A stretch of DNA of 64,000 nt from Streptomyces clavuligerus (GCF_005519465.1 NZ_CP027858.1:4154001-4218000), one strand, 5' to 3'. Shown: positions 49,015 through 58,457, numbered from the stretch's first letter. Numbers and translations: made by a program. The notes: generated by a model not told the origin, from the sequence alone.

Positions 49015-49838
49015 CGCTCGTACTCCTCCACGACTGTCTCGATGAAGGCCAGCGACTTCTCTGGTGACAGCGCCACCGACCGCGCCACATCGTATGCCCG
49101 CCGATGCTTGGCGACCAGATCCGGATCATCCACCGTCTGTCCGGTGAAGGCGCCCTCCGTATAGACGAGATCGGGGGCGTCCGAGAAGGTCATGATGCTC
49201 ACCATGCCACCGGTGCACCCGTGCATACCCGCGCTGAACGGGACCACTTGGATGTGCACGCGTCCCGCGCGGATGACCTCCGCCAGGGTCCGCAGTTGCT
49301 CCGCCATCACCGACGGTCCCCCGACCGCGGTACGGAGCACACTCTCGTGCAGGACCACCCAGAGATACGGCTTCTCCGGGTCCTTGAGGAGCTTCCGGGC
49401 GCGCTCCGTCCGCAGCTTGACGAGTGTGTCGACCACCCCAGGCGAAGGTGCGGTGCTGCCCAGGCACTGAGCCCTGATGTATGCCTCGGTCTGGAGTATC
49501 CCGGGCACGAACACCTGCCCGTAGTGGTAGACGGCCGAGGCCAGCAGTTGGAGCTCGGCCACATCCGCGAAGTAATCCGTGAGCCCGGTGTTCCTCTTCA
49601 TCGCGGCCAGCAGCCTGCTGAAGAACCCGTCGGCCTTCAGCTCCTTGTCCAGCCGCTCCGCCAGCTCCTCCGTCAGCCGGCGCTTGCCCACCTCGATCTG
49701 GCCCATGTAGCCACCCGAGATGAACATCCTGGCGGCCAGCTCCCGTTGGGAGAGCTTGTGCGCCTTGCGCCGCCGTCGAAGCTCCTCCCCGATGAAGTCC
49801 TTCGGCCGCTCGGTGTATGGATTGTCATGACTTTCCAT
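48993..49838 (-). CDS. Scr1-type XRE/DUF5753 regulator
   Basis: The protein has 281 residues with ATG at 49838. HTH at about residues 17-70 (IGEELRRRRKAHKLSQRELA, SGGYMGQIEVGKRRL). DUF5753 follows with FVPGILQTEAYIRAQCL, LWVVLHESVLRTAVGG and VHIQVVPFSAGMHG. It lies just outside attR. The DUF397 genes downstream complete the module. Its duplicated tail at 48684 shows recent rearrangement. Confidence 0.92.
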   Translation of the reverse strand: MESHDNPYTERPKDFIGEELRRRRKAHKLSQRELAARMFISGGYMGQIEVGKRRLTEELAERLDKELKADGFFSRLLAAMKRNTGLTDYFADVAELQLLASAVYHYGQVFVPGILQTEAYIRAQCLGSTAPSPGVVDTLVKLRTERARKLLKDPEKPYLWVVLHESVLRTAVGGPSVMAEQLRTLAEVIRAGRVHIQVVPFSAGMHGCTGGMVSIMTFSDAPDLVYTEGAFTGQTVDDPDLVAKHRRAYDVARSVALSPEKSLAFIETVVEEYERCVHDPT

Positions 49839-49993
49839 ACGCTGCCATCACCTCTCCCGCCAGACCGTTTGGCCCCGTTTCCCCCGAAGGCTAGCGGTCG
49901 AGCGTCACGCAGTAGCCACGTTCCGTGACAACGGTCCCCGGAGGGGGTGAAGGTCTTGTGTTCCCCAGGGGCATGGCGTAAAAGGCCCAGGCG

Positions 49994-50560
49994 TCAGTCG
50001 CCCCGCGCCGCCGCGTCCAGCAGGACCCGCGCCGCCTCCCGGGCCTGGACGGCGGGCTCCGGGGAAGCCGTGAGCGCGGCGGTCGCCATCGCGCCGTTGG
50101 CCAGGATGGCGAGCTGGTCGGCCAGGAGGGGCGGGGCGCCCAGGGCGGTGGTCAGGGTGGCGAAGTAGTCGCGGACCGCCGTCTTGTGGGTGCGGGCGAT
50201 GTCCGCGACCGACGGGGAGACCGCGCCCAGCTCCCCGTACGCGTTGATGAAGGCGCAGCCCCGGAAGTCGGGTTCCGCGAACCAGTCGCCGAGATAGTCG
50301 AAGACCGCGAGGACCTTCTCGTGCGGGGTCCGGGCACGGGCGGCGCCATGCGCCGCGATCGCCTCGCGGACCTCGGCGTCGCGGCGTCGCAGCACCGCGT
50401 CCAGCAGGGCGTCCTTCGAGGGAAAGACCTGGTAGAGGCGTTTGAGCGAGACGCCCGACGCGCTGCGGATCGAGTCCATGCCGACCGCCTGGACCCCGCG
50501 CTCGTTGAACAGCGTCCGCGCCGCCTCCAGCACCCGCAGCTCCGCCGTCTCCGCGTCCAT
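49994..50560 (-). CDS. TetR-family repressor
   Basis: The protein has 188 residues. The ATG at 50560 has AGGAG eight bases upstream; a GTG at 50569 is possible. N-terminal TetR HTH (AARTLFNERGVQAVGMDSIR, SGVSLKRLYQVFPSKDALLDAVL), C-terminal ligand-binding helices. It is divergent from the hydrolase gene at 50674. Two AGAAC-N4-GTTCT sites lie in the shared promoter, so it very probably represses that gene and itself. Confidence 0.93.
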   Translation of the reverse strand: MDAETAELRVLEAARTLFNERGVQAVGMDSIRSASGVSLKRLYQVFPSKDALLDAVLRRRDAEVREAIAAHGAARARTPHEKVLAVFDYLGDWFAEPDFRGCAFINAYGELGAVSPSVADIARTHKTAVRDYFATLTTALGAPPLLADQLAILANGAMATAALTASPEPAVQAREAARVLLDAAARGD

Positions 50561-50595
50561 ACCGCTCACTCCTCTCCTTCCGCCTGCGCTTCCGC

Positions 50596-50654
50596 TTGCT
50601 GGGAGAACCAGCGTTCTTGTACTCTACAGGGCAGATGGAGAACGACCGTTCTCC
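50596..50654 (+). promoter_or_regulatory. Promoter with two TetR operators
   Basis: TTGCTG (50596-50601) and TACTCT (50620-50625) are spaced 18 bases. Operator 1 is AGAAC-N4-GTTCT at 50604-50617, between -35 and -10; operator 2 is within the perfect palindrome GGAGAACGACCGTTCTCC at 50637-50654. Centres are 35 bases apart. Confidence 0.75.
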
Positions 50655-50673
50655 ACGCCTCCGAGGAGGTCCC

Positions 50674-51552
50674 ATGTCCACGTTCGCCACCCGCTTCCGG
50701 ACCGAGACCGTCGAAGGACTTGAGGTCGCCTACCGCGAGGCGGGCGACCCCGCACGCCCCACCCTCGTCCTGCTCCACGGCTTCCCGTCCAGCGGCCACA
50801 TGTACCGGAACCTGATCGCCGAGCTGGCCGACGAGTACCACCTCGTCGCCCCCGACCACATCGGCTTCGGCGCCTCCGCCGCCCCGCCCGCCGACTCCTT
50901 CCCGTACACCTTCGAGAAGCTGACGGAGATCACCCTCACGCTGCTCGACCGCATCGGCGTCGACCGTTTCGCGCTCTATGTACAGGACTACGGCGCCCCC
51001 ATCGGCCTGCGGATCGCCGCCCGCCACCCCGAGCGGATCACCGGGGTCGTCACCCAGAACGGCAACGCGTACACGGAGGGCTTCACCCCGTTCTGGGACC
51101 TCCTCTTCGCCTACGCGACGGACCCCGCCGCGCACGAGGACGAGGTACGGAAGCTGCTCACCGCCGACAGCACCCGCTGGCAGTACACCCACGGCACCCC
51201 CGCCGACCGGCTGGAGCGGATCGCCCCCGACGCCTGGCGGCTGGACCAGGCCGGACTCGACCGGCCGGGGAACGACGCGGTGCAGCTCGGGCTCTTCCGC
51301 GACTACCGTCTCAACCTCGACCTCTACCCCGTCTTCCAGGAGTACTTCCGGACCCACCGGCCGCCGCTGCTCGCGGTCTGGGGGCGGAACGACGGGATCT
51401 TCGGACCGGCCGGGGCGGAGGCGTTCGCCCGGGATCTGCCAGACGCGGAGATCCATCTCCTCGACGCCGGGCACTTCGCGCTGGAGAGCCACGGCGAGGA
51501 GATCGCCGCGCTGGTACGGGAGTTCCTGCGCCGGGCCGGCCGCCCGGAGTGA
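50674..51552 (+). CDS. Alpha/beta hydrolase with Asp nucleophile (epoxide hydrolase/haloalkane dehalogenase-like)
   Basis: The protein has 292 residues; the ATG at 50674 has GAGGAGG upstream. The oxyanion motif HGFPSSGHMYRNL, the nucleophile elbow VQDYGAPIGLRIA with Asp rather than Ser, and the catalytic His in DAGHFALESHGEEIA are visible. Asp elbows are typical of epoxide hydrolases and dehalogenases. It is controlled by the divergent TetR gene, which suggests induction by an exogenous toxic compound. Substrate not known. Confidence 0.88.
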   Translation: MSTFATRFRTETVEGLEVAYREAGDPARPTLVLLHGFPSSGHMYRNLIAELADEYHLVAPDHIGFGASAAPPADSFPYTFEKLTEITLTLLDRIGVDRFALYVQDYGAPIGLRIAARHPERITGVVTQNGNAYTEGFTPFWDLLFAYATDPAAHEDEVRKLLTADSTRWQYTHGTPADRLERIAPDAWRLDQAGLDRPGNDAVQLGLFRDYRLNLDLYPVFQEYFRTHRPPLLAVWGRNDGIFGPAGAEAFARDLPDAEIHLLDAGHFALESHGEEIAALVREFLRRAGRPE

Positions 51553-51625
51553 GTCACGTCCGGCGGGATGGGTGACGTCCGGCGGGATGGTTGAGCGAGG
51601 CGAACGGGGAACGGGGGGGGGCGGC

Positions 51626-53047
51626 TCAGCCGCCGGTGACCGTCACCTTCTTGTCGTTCTGGATCTGGTCCACGATCTGCGCCACCTTCGCCTTGTCCCA
51701 GACCAGATTGGAGCCCCGGGTGCCCGCCGTCGGCATGTTCATGGAGGTCCCGTCACCGCCGGTGATGCCCTTCATCGCGAAGAACATCTGGCTCAGGTCC
51801 CAGAGCGACATGTCCTTGTCCACGACCAGGGTGTCCAGGCCCGCGCCCATCACCGGGTAGAGCGTGAACGGGTTGAGGATGGTTCCCGGCGTCGCCGTCT
51901 GATTGGCCAGGGCGGCCAGGAACTTCTGCTGGTTCTTCGTCCGGGCCAGGTCCGACTCGGCGAAGGCGTACCGGGTCCGGACGAACGCCAGCGCCTCCTC
52001 GCCGTCCAGCGTCTGCTTGCCCGCCTGGAAGTCGGCGCCCGACTTCTTGTCCTTGAACGCCTTCGGTATGTCCAGCTCCACCCCGCCGATCGCGTCGACG
52101 ACATTCGCGAAGCCCGCGAAACCGATCTCGGCGTAGTGGTCGATCCGCAGATGGGTGTTGTGCTCGACCGTGCGCACCAGCAGCTCGGGGCCGTCCTCGG
52201 CGTACGCGGAGTTCAGCTTGACCCTCCGGCCCTGGGCCGGGAAGAGCTTCCCGGACTCCGAGCCCTTGTACGAGGGGATCTCCACGTCCGAGTCGCGCGG
52301 CAGCGAGATCATCGTCGTCCCGCCGGAGCAGTCCGCGAGGATCATCATCGAGTCGGTGCGCTTGCCGCCCGCCGAACCGGTGCTCAGCCGCTGCTTCTCC
52401 GCGGCGGACATGCCCTTGCGGCTGTCCGAGCCGACGATCAGATACGTGGTGCAGTCGTCCTCCCTCGGCCGCTCGATGACCTTGGAGAGATCGACCTCCC
52501 GGCGGACCTTGCCGTCCGCCCAGAAGTAGGTGGCGACGGTGACGACCACCAGGGTGCTCGCGACGACGATCGAGCCGATCTTTATCCGGCGGCGCCAGTC
52601 GGGGGCCGGGGCCGGGCGCGGCGGGGCCCCGGGCGGGCGGGGGCCGCCGGGGCCGCCGGGGCTGTTCTGCCGCTGCGGGTGCCCCTGACGGCCGCCGGAC
52701 GCGCCGTAGACCTGGCCCGTGTTGTAGCCGCTGTCGTACGGGGCCTCGCCGTAGCCGTCGTCCTGCCCGTGCCCCTGCTGTCCGTGCTGTCCCTGGTGTC
52801 CGTACGGCTGCTGCTGCCCGTACGGGGCCTGCTGTCCGTACGGGTCCTGCTGCCCGTGCGGCGGGTACGGCTGCTGCTGACGCGGCGGATACGGTCGGCC
52901 CTGCGCCGAGTGCGGCGGCTGCTGCGACTGCGGCGGGACCGGCGGTCGCTGCGGCGGGACCGGTCGCTGCACATGGCGCATCCTGCGCGCACCCTCGGGC
53001 TCGTGAGCCTGGTTGCCGCGTCCGTATCCATCGGGCCAATCGTTCAT
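51626..53047 (-). CDS. LytR-CpsA-Psr (LCP) family protein 1
   Basis: The protein has 473 residues. A Gln/Pro/Tyr/Gly-rich cytoplasmic N-terminus (about 145 residues with HGQQDPYGQQ-type repeats) precedes one membrane helix (IKIGSIVVASTLVVVTVATYF). The extracellular LCP domain has TYLIVGSDSRKGMS, RTDSMMILADC, MISLPRDSDVEI, NSAYAEDGPELLVRTVEHNT and FVRTRYAFAESDLARTKNQQ. LCP proteins attach glycopolymers such as teichoic-type or teichuronic-type chains to peptidoglycan. The N-terminal repeat is an expandable linker. First of five LCP genes. Confidence 0.93.
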   Translation of the reverse strand: MNDWPDGYGRGNQAHEPEGARRMRHVQRPVPPQRPPVPPQSQQPPHSAQGRPYPPRQQQPYPPHGQQDPYGQQAPYGQQQPYGHQGQHGQQGHGQDDGYGEAPYDSGYNTGQVYGASGGRQGHPQRQNSPGGPGGPRPPGAPPRPAPAPDWRRRIKIGSIVVASTLVVVTVATYFWADGKVRREVDLSKVIERPREDDCTTYLIVGSDSRKGMSAAEKQRLSTGSAGGKRTDSMMILADCSGGTTMISLPRDSDVEIPSYKGSESGKLFPAQGRRVKLNSAYAEDGPELLVRTVEHNTHLRIDHYAEIGFAGFANVVDAIGGVELDIPKAFKDKKSGADFQAGKQTLDGEEALAFVRTRYAFAESDLARTKNQQKFLAALANQTATPGTILNPFTLYPVMGAGLDTLVVDKDMSLWDLSQMFFAMKGITGGDGTSMNMPTAGTRGSNLVWDKAKVAQIVDQIQNDKKVTVTGG

Positions 53048-53189
53048 GGCGTTCAGTCTGCCGGGTCCGAGCCTGACGCGGACAGGGCAGAGGGGGAATC
53101 GGACCGGGCCTGTAGCGAAGCTGATGCAAAACGCCGCTTATATCCCTATCGGGTCATGAGTAAACCCGTCATCCACCTACAGTGGGGAC

Positions 53190-53738
53190 ATGACGGAACA
53201 GGTCCAGCGCCCGGAACCGGCGATCGAGGGCAAGGCCACAGCCGCCTCGCGCACCACCCTCAGCACCATCATGACCGGCAGTGACACCAACCTCCTGGGT
53301 ACCGTGCACGGCGGCGTGATCATGAAGCTGGTGGACGACGCGGCGGGCGCGGTCGCGGGCCGGCACTCCGGCGGTCCCGCCGTCACCGCCTCCATGGACG
53401 AGATGGTCTTCCTGGAGCCGGTCAGAGTGGGAGACCTCGTTTATGTGAAGGCACAGGTCAACTGGACCGGACGCTCCTCGATGGAGGTCGGCGTCCGAGT
53501 GCTGGCCGAGCGGTGGAACGAGTCGACCCCCGCACAGCAGGTCGGCTCCGCGTATCTCGTCTTCGCCGCCGTGGACGCGGACGGCAGGCCCCGGCCGGTG
53601 CCGCCCGTGATCCCCGAGAGCGAGCGCGACAAGCGGCGCTACCAGGAGGCCCAGATCCGGCGCACGCACCGGCTCGCCCGCCGCCGCGCGATCAAGGAGC
53701 TGCGCGAGAGCCGCGCCGCCGAGGGCATCGAGGACTGA
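53190..53738 (+). CDS. Acyl-CoA thioesterase (hotdog fold)
   Basis: The protein has 182 residues with ATG at 53190. The hotdog thioesterase motif GTVHGGVIMKLVDDAAGAVA (with acidic catalytic-site Asp) and the strand VGDLVYVKAQVNWTGRSSMEVG fit the YciA/acyl-CoA thioesterase type, which hydrolyses acyl-CoA to free acid and CoA. A basic C-terminal tail (RRTHRLARRRAIKELRESRA) is present. It is between LCP genes but on the opposite strand, so the link to them is uncertain. Confidence 0.92.
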   Translation: MTEQVQRPEPAIEGKATAASRTTLSTIMTGSDTNLLGTVHGGVIMKLVDDAAGAVAGRHSGGPAVTASMDEMVFLEPVRVGDLVYVKAQVNWTGRSSMEVGVRVLAERWNESTPAQQVGSAYLVFAAVDADGRPRPVPPVIPESERDKRRYQEAQIRRTHRLARRRAIKELRESRAAEGIED

Positions 53739-53818
53739 GCCGCGCCGCGGACGGCCGAGGCGCTTGAGCGGGCCGAGCAGACTGAGACGGCCGGGGTGAC
53801 CGAGGCGCCGCAAGTGCC

Positions 53819-55288
53819 TCATGGGCACGTCACCTCGTCCCCCGTCACCGCCCCGGGCTCCCCCTGATACGCGTCCTGCGCCCGCACCGGCACCACCCCC
53901 GCGTAGTCCGCCCCCGCCACCACCCGCAGCGTGGGCCCCTGTCCCGGCGCCGCGCGCAGCTCACAGCCGCGCAGCGCCGTCGCCAGCGTGCGCGCCGAGC
54001 GGTCCCAGCGCGGGTCGTACGTCACATACGTCCGCTCCACCCCCGGGGCCGCCCCGTTCAGCGGCGCCCGCGTGGTGGCGAAACCGGTCGACCGCAGCGC
54101 CGCGTCGACCGTGCGCCCCAGACCGTCCCGCCCGGTGCCGTTGTAGACCTGGACGCGGATCTGCCGCGGCGACACCTCGACCAGCCGCGCCCGCTTCTTC
54201 CCCGGCCGCGCCCCGGCGAGCGGCTTGTCCTCCCGGACCATCCGGAACAGCCGCTCTGCCTTCGCGGTGTCCCACTTCACCGTCGCGCCGATGCCCGGGA
54301 CGGTCTCCATCGCGCCGATGGGGACGGACGTGAACTCCGAGGACGCCGCCGAGAACCCGCGCATCGCCGCCCCCAGCGCCAGCATCTCGTCGGAGCCGAA
54401 CCCCTCATCCGCCCGTACCGAGCCCAGCATCGTGGCGGCCACCTCACGGAACCGCACCGGGTTGAGCAGCACCCCGCTGCTGCTCGCCTGCTGGATCAGG
54501 GCCGCAACGAATCGCTGCTGCCGCCCCATCCGGCCCAGGTCGGCCGCCCCGTCCACATGCCGGGAACGGACGTACTGGAGCGCCTGCCCCCCGTTCAGCC
54601 GGTGCCTGCCCGCCGTGAGGGCGAGCCCGGTGTACCGGTCCGCCATCGGCCGCGCCGTGCAGATCTCCACCCCGCCGACCGCGTCCACGGTCTTCATGAA
54701 GCTGGTGAAGTCGACCTCCAGATAGTGATCGATCTTCACCTTGGTCATGTGCTCGACCGTGCGGACGGTCAGCGAAGGACCGCCCTCCGCGTACGCGGCG
54801 TTCAGCTTCACCGGATGCGCCGCGTGGTGCTTCCCGGTGTTCTCGTCCGTGTGCTCCGGGACCTCCGCGTAACTGTCGCGCGGCAGGCTCACCACACTCG
54901 CCCGGCCGCTGTCGTCGGAGAGGTGCACCAGCATGATCGTGTCGGTGCAGTGGCAGGGCGCGCCGCCCAGCCGGTACTTCTCCTTCTCCTCCGCGCCGAT
55001 CCGGTCCCGTCCGTCGGTGCCGACGACCAGGATGTTCATCCCATGCCCCGCCGCAGGCCTGTTCTTCATGTCCCGGAACGGGTCCACCCGGTTGATCCGG
55101 GTGTCCAGGCTGGTCAGCGCGGCATGCCCGATCGCCCCGGCGCCGAGCACCAGCATCGAGAGCACCGTCGCCAGCCGCAGACCCCAGCGCGGCCGGACGA
55201 CGACCACCGGCTGTCTCGTCCTGGGCCCCGGATTCGGCCGGGGGCGGGGCACCGGACGGTGCCGGGGGGAACGGGACGGGGGCGGCAT
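53819..55288 (-). CDS. LCP family protein 2 with LytR C-terminal domain
   Basis: About 489 residues from ATG 55288; a TTG at 55294 with GGAGG eight bases upstream is an alternative. The long frame up to 55510 lies in low-complexity pyrimidine-rich DNA. Topology: Pro/Arg-rich cytoplasmic tail, membrane helix (LATVLSMLVLGAGAIGHAAL), LCP domain (NILVVGTDGRDRIG, VVSLPRDSYAEVPEH, YVRSRHVDGAADLGRMGRQQ), then LytR_C (QIRVQVYNGTGRDGLGRTVD). Function as for the other LCP proteins. The divergent glycosyltransferase at 55531 suggests a joint role. Confidence 0.9.
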   Translation of the reverse strand: MPPPSRSPRHRPVPRPRPNPGPRTRQPVVVVRPRWGLRLATVLSMLVLGAGAIGHAALTSLDTRINRVDPFRDMKNRPAAGHGMNILVVGTDGRDRIGAEEKEKYRLGGAPCHCTDTIMLVHLSDDSGRASVVSLPRDSYAEVPEHTDENTGKHHAAHPVKLNAAYAEGGPSLTVRTVEHMTKVKIDHYLEVDFTSFMKTVDAVGGVEICTARPMADRYTGLALTAGRHRLNGGQALQYVRSRHVDGAADLGRMGRQQRFVAALIQQASSSGVLLNPVRFREVAATMLGSVRADEGFGSDEMLALGAAMRGFSAASSEFTSVPIGAMETVPGIGATVKWDTAKAERLFRMVREDKPLAGARPGKKRARLVEVSPRQIRVQVYNGTGRDGLGRTVDAALRSTGFATTRAPLNGAAPGVERTYVTYDPRWDRSARTLATALRGCELRAAPGQGPTLRVVAGADYAGVVPVRAQDAYQGEPGAVTGDEVTCP

Positions 55289-55530
55289 GGGCAAGAGGGG
55301 CACCTCCGCGGGCGGACGGCCGAACAACGGCGGGGAGAGCAGAGAGGACAGGGGGAAAGAGGGGCAGAGGACGACAGGGGAAAAGGGGGGGCAGAGGACG
55401 GGGACACCAAGGAGGCGGACGACGGCGAACGGGGGAACCCGCACACCGTAGGCCCATACGATCTGCTGTCCGTCGCATCGCAGTGGCCGCCGCGCGTCCC
55501 TTTCCCCCATTCGCGGTAACGTGGCGAACG

Positions 55531-56550
55531 ATGAACGCCACGCCCGCTGTCTCCGTGATCATGCCGGTCCTCAATGAGGAACGGCATCTGCGCAACTCGG
55601 TCCGTCACATCCTTGAGCAGGAGTACGACGGTGAGATGGAGGTGGTGATCGCGCTCGGGCCGTCCACGGACCGTACCGACGAGATCGCCGCCGAACTGGT
55701 GCGGGAGGATCCCCGCGTCCACACCGTGCCCAATCCCACCGGGCGCACGCCCGCCGCGCTCAACGCCGCGATCAACGCCTCGCACCACCCGATCGTGGTA
55801 CGCGTTGACGGTCACGGAATGCTGTCACCCAACTACATCGCCACCGCCGTACGGCTCCTGGCGGAGACCGGGGCGCAGAACGTCGGCGGCATCATGCACG
55901 CCGAGGGCGAGAACGACTGGGAGCACGCCGTCGCCGCCGCGATGACCTCCAAGGTCGGCGTGGGCAACGCGGCCTTCCACACCGGTGGGGCGGCCGGACC
56001 GGCCGAGACCGTCTACCTCGGGGTCTTCCGCCGGGAGGCGCTGGAGCAGCAGGGCGGCTACAACGAGGAGTTCATCCGCGCCCAGGACTGGGAGCTGAAC
56101 TTCCGCATCCGCGAGGCGGGCGGGCTGATCTGGTTCTCGCCCGAGCTGCGGGTGAGCTACCGGCCCCGGCCCTCGGTACGGGCCCTGGCCAAGCAGTACA
56201 AGGACTACGGCCGCTGGCGGCATGTGGTCGCCCGCTACCACCAGGGCTCGATCAATCTGCGCTACCTCGCCCCGCCCGTGGCGCTGCTCGCCATCGCCTG
56301 CGGCACCGTCGTGGGCGCGGTGCTCACCCCCTGGGGGCTGGTGATCCCCGGCGGCTATCTGGCGGCGATCGTCGCGGGCTCCGTCCCCGCGGGCCGCGGG
56401 CTGCCGCTCGCGGCCCGGCTGCGCATCCCCGTGGCACTGGCGACCATGCACATGTCCTGGGGCTTCGGCTTCCTCACCAGCCCGCGCGCGCTGGCGAGGA
56501 AGGTCATCGCCTCCCGCCGCCCGGCCGTGACCGACGCCGCACCGGCCTGA
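55531..56550 (+). CDS. Family 2 glycosyltransferase
   Basis: The protein has 339 residues. The GT2 domain starts VSVIMPVLNEERHLRNSVRH and continues with VRVDGHGMLSPNYIA, a DXG-type metal motif, and QDWELNFRIREAG near the catalytic base. Two C-terminal hydrophobic helices (AIACGTVVGAVLTPWGLVIP and GGYLAAIVAGS) anchor it to the membrane. TAACGT lies 8 bases before the ATG, suggesting a leaderless or very short leader. It probably builds the glycopolymer that the flanking LCP proteins attach. Confidence 0.9.
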   Translation: MNATPAVSVIMPVLNEERHLRNSVRHILEQEYDGEMEVVIALGPSTDRTDEIAAELVREDPRVHTVPNPTGRTPAALNAAINASHHPIVVRVDGHGMLSPNYIATAVRLLAETGAQNVGGIMHAEGENDWEHAVAAAMTSKVGVGNAAFHTGGAAGPAETVYLGVFRREALEQQGGYNEEFIRAQDWELNFRIREAGGLIWFSPELRVSYRPRPSVRALAKQYKDYGRWRHVVARYHQGSINLRYLAPPVALLAIACGTVVGAVLTPWGLVIPGGYLAAIVAGSVPAGRGLPLAARLRIPVALATMHMSWGFGFLTSPRALARKVIASRRPAVTDAAPA

Positions 56551-56577
56551 GACCCCCGCGCCCGGTGACGGGTGCGC

Positions 56578-56619
56578 GGGAGGAGCCCCCGGCGACCGCG
56601 GTCGCCGGGGGCTCCTCCC
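56578..56619. terminator. 42-bp perfect palindrome terminator
   Basis: A 21-bp half-site is followed directly by its exact complement, giving a hairpin with essentially no loop. It separates the convergent glycosyltransferase and LCP protein 3 genes. Confidence 0.9.
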
Positions 56620-56636
56620 GTTCGCCGTCCGCGCGG

Positions 56637-58457
56637 CTACCAGGTGAAGCCGGGCTGTACGTCCATACAGCCGCCCTGGTCGCCGCGGAGCGCGTTCGCC
56701 GACTCCGGCGTCTTATTGCTGACCTGCGGTTCGGGGAAGGCGGAGCCCAGCCGCCAGTCCGCGCCCACGGTGAGTTCGATCCCGGTGACGTCGGTGGACT
56801 TCCGGACCGACGTCAGCGGGATGCCGAGGGCCTTGGCGACCGCCTGGGCGTCGCCCTCCAGCTCCACGTTGGAGAAGCGGATCAGGGTGGCCTTCCGGGG
56901 GTCGACGGCGGTGTCCGCCACCGCCTGGGTGAAGCCCTTGCCCTGGAGCAGGGCGCTGACCTCGGAGGCCCGGCCCCGCTGCGGCAGCGCGCCGTCGCCA
57001 CCGGTGCCGTTGCGCACCAGGACGCCGATCTCGGCGGGCGCGGCGGCCGGGTCCTGGGCGGCGGCCCCGGGCTTCTTGCCGTCCTCGGAGCCCTTCCCCC
57101 CGGCGCTGTCCTTGCCGCCCTTCGTGCCCTTCCCGTTCTTCCCGTCCTTCGCGTCCTTGCCGTCCAGGGCGATGTCCTCGCGGATCATCCGGAAGACGTT
57201 CTCCGCCTCGCCGGGGATCGGTTCCACCTTGCCGGTGAACCCGGGCCGCTTCGAGTAGTCGACCGGTATCCGGCTCATCGTGATCCGTTCGGGCGCGACG
57301 TCCTTCAGCTCGTTCCCGATGTCCAGGAGCTTCTTCACCGACTCGATGCCCTCGTCCACGGTGAGGGCGTCGATGGCCGCCTCGGCCAGCTTGCGCAGCT
57401 TGACGGGGTCGCTGAGCTTGGTGTTCTTCCGGAGCTGGCGCACCATCGAGTTCATGTACATGTGCTGGGCCCGGGTGCGGGCCAGATCCGTGCCGTCGCC
57501 GAAGCCGTAGCGGGTCCGCAGCCACTTGAGCGCGTCCTCGCCCTGGATCGGGGTGGTGCCCGCCGCCAGCCGCAGCCCGGAGCCCTCGCCCGTCGGGGTG
57601 CGGGAGTGGATGTTCTGCTTCACACAGACCGGGACGCCGCCGATGGCGTCCGCCATGGAGACCACACCCGCGAAGTCGATCATCATGAAGTGGTCGATGG
57701 TGATCCCGGTCAGCTCGTACCAGGTCGCGACCGTGCAGCCGGCGCCGCCACGGCCCAGGGACTCATTGGTCTGGACCCAGTCGCTCGCCGGGTGGACCTT
57801 CCCCGTCTTGGGGTCCGCGCACTCGGGGATGCGCAGCATGGTGTCGCGCGGCATGCTGACCACGGAGATGTTGGAGCGGTCGGCCGAGAGGTGGATCAGC
57901 ATCTGCACATCCGCGAGAGGCGCGCTGTTGAACGTCTCCTTCGCCCCGCCGAGCTGCTGATTCTCCTTGCTGTTCCGCGCGTCCGAGCCGATGACCAGGA
58001 TGTTCAACGGGGTCTGGCCCGCCGCGTTCGCCTTGTGGCCGGGCATCGTCCGGCCGAGGGTCAGCCGGTCCTTCTTGATCCTGCTGTTGAGGTGCTCGTA
58101 GTAGAGGTATCCGGCGGCGCCGGTCGCGAGGATCAGCAGGGACAGCACGGTCGCGGTCCAGCGCAGGGCGCGGCGCCTGCCCTTTCCGCCGTTCTTCCCC
58201 TGCCGCTTCTGTCCGGCGCGCCGGGTGCCGCCGTCGCGTGCCGTGCCCGGCCGCCCGTCCGTGCGTCCGGCTGTTCGTCCGTCCGTCCGCCGCCTGCGGG
58301 ACGGCGGGCGCTGCCGGGTGCCGCCCCGTCGGCCGCGCGGGGCCGGAACGGGTGCGCCGGGCTCCCGGTCCGTGCCCTGCTCCCGGGGGTGCCCGGGGTC
58401 CGCGGGGCGGGCCGGGCTGTCGGGTATCCCCTCCCGGTGCACGCTGTTGTGTCCCAC
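56637..58457 (-). CDS. LCP family protein 3 with LytR C-terminal domain
   Basis: The protein has 606 residues. A basic, Pro-rich cytoplasmic tail of about 95 residues, a membrane helix (WTATVLSLLILATGAAGYLYY), an LCP domain (LNILVIGSDARNSKENQQLG, VVSMPRDTMLRIPECAD, LRTRYGFGDGTDLARTRAQH) and a LytR_C domain (EIGVLVRNGTGGDG) separated by a Lys/Gly-rich low-complexity linker (GKDAKDGKNGKGTKGGKD). Longest linker of the five. Ligase for cell-wall glycopolymers. Confidence 0.9.
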   Translation of the reverse strand: MGHNSVHREGIPDSPARPADPGHPREQGTDREPGAPVPAPRGRRGGTRQRPPSRRRRTDGRTAGRTDGRPGTARDGGTRRAGQKRQGKNGGKGRRRALRWTATVLSLLILATGAAGYLYYEHLNSRIKKDRLTLGRTMPGHKANAAGQTPLNILVIGSDARNSKENQQLGGAKETFNSAPLADVQMLIHLSADRSNISVVSMPRDTMLRIPECADPKTGKVHPASDWVQTNESLGRGGAGCTVATWYELTGITIDHFMMIDFAGVVSMADAIGGVPVCVKQNIHSRTPTGEGSGLRLAAGTTPIQGEDALKWLRTRYGFGDGTDLARTRAQHMYMNSMVRQLRKNTKLSDPVKLRKLAEAAIDALTVDEGIESVKKLLDIGNELKDVAPERITMSRIPVDYSKRPGFTGKVEPIPGEAENVFRMIREDIALDGKDAKDGKNGKGTKGGKDSAGGKGSEDGKKPGAAAQDPAAAPAEIGVLVRNGTGGDGALPQRGRASEVSALLQGKGFTQAVADTAVDPRKATLIRFSNVELEGDAQAVAKALGIPLTSVRKSTDVTGIELTVGADWRLGSAFPEPQVSNKTPESANALRGDQGGCMDVQPGFTW

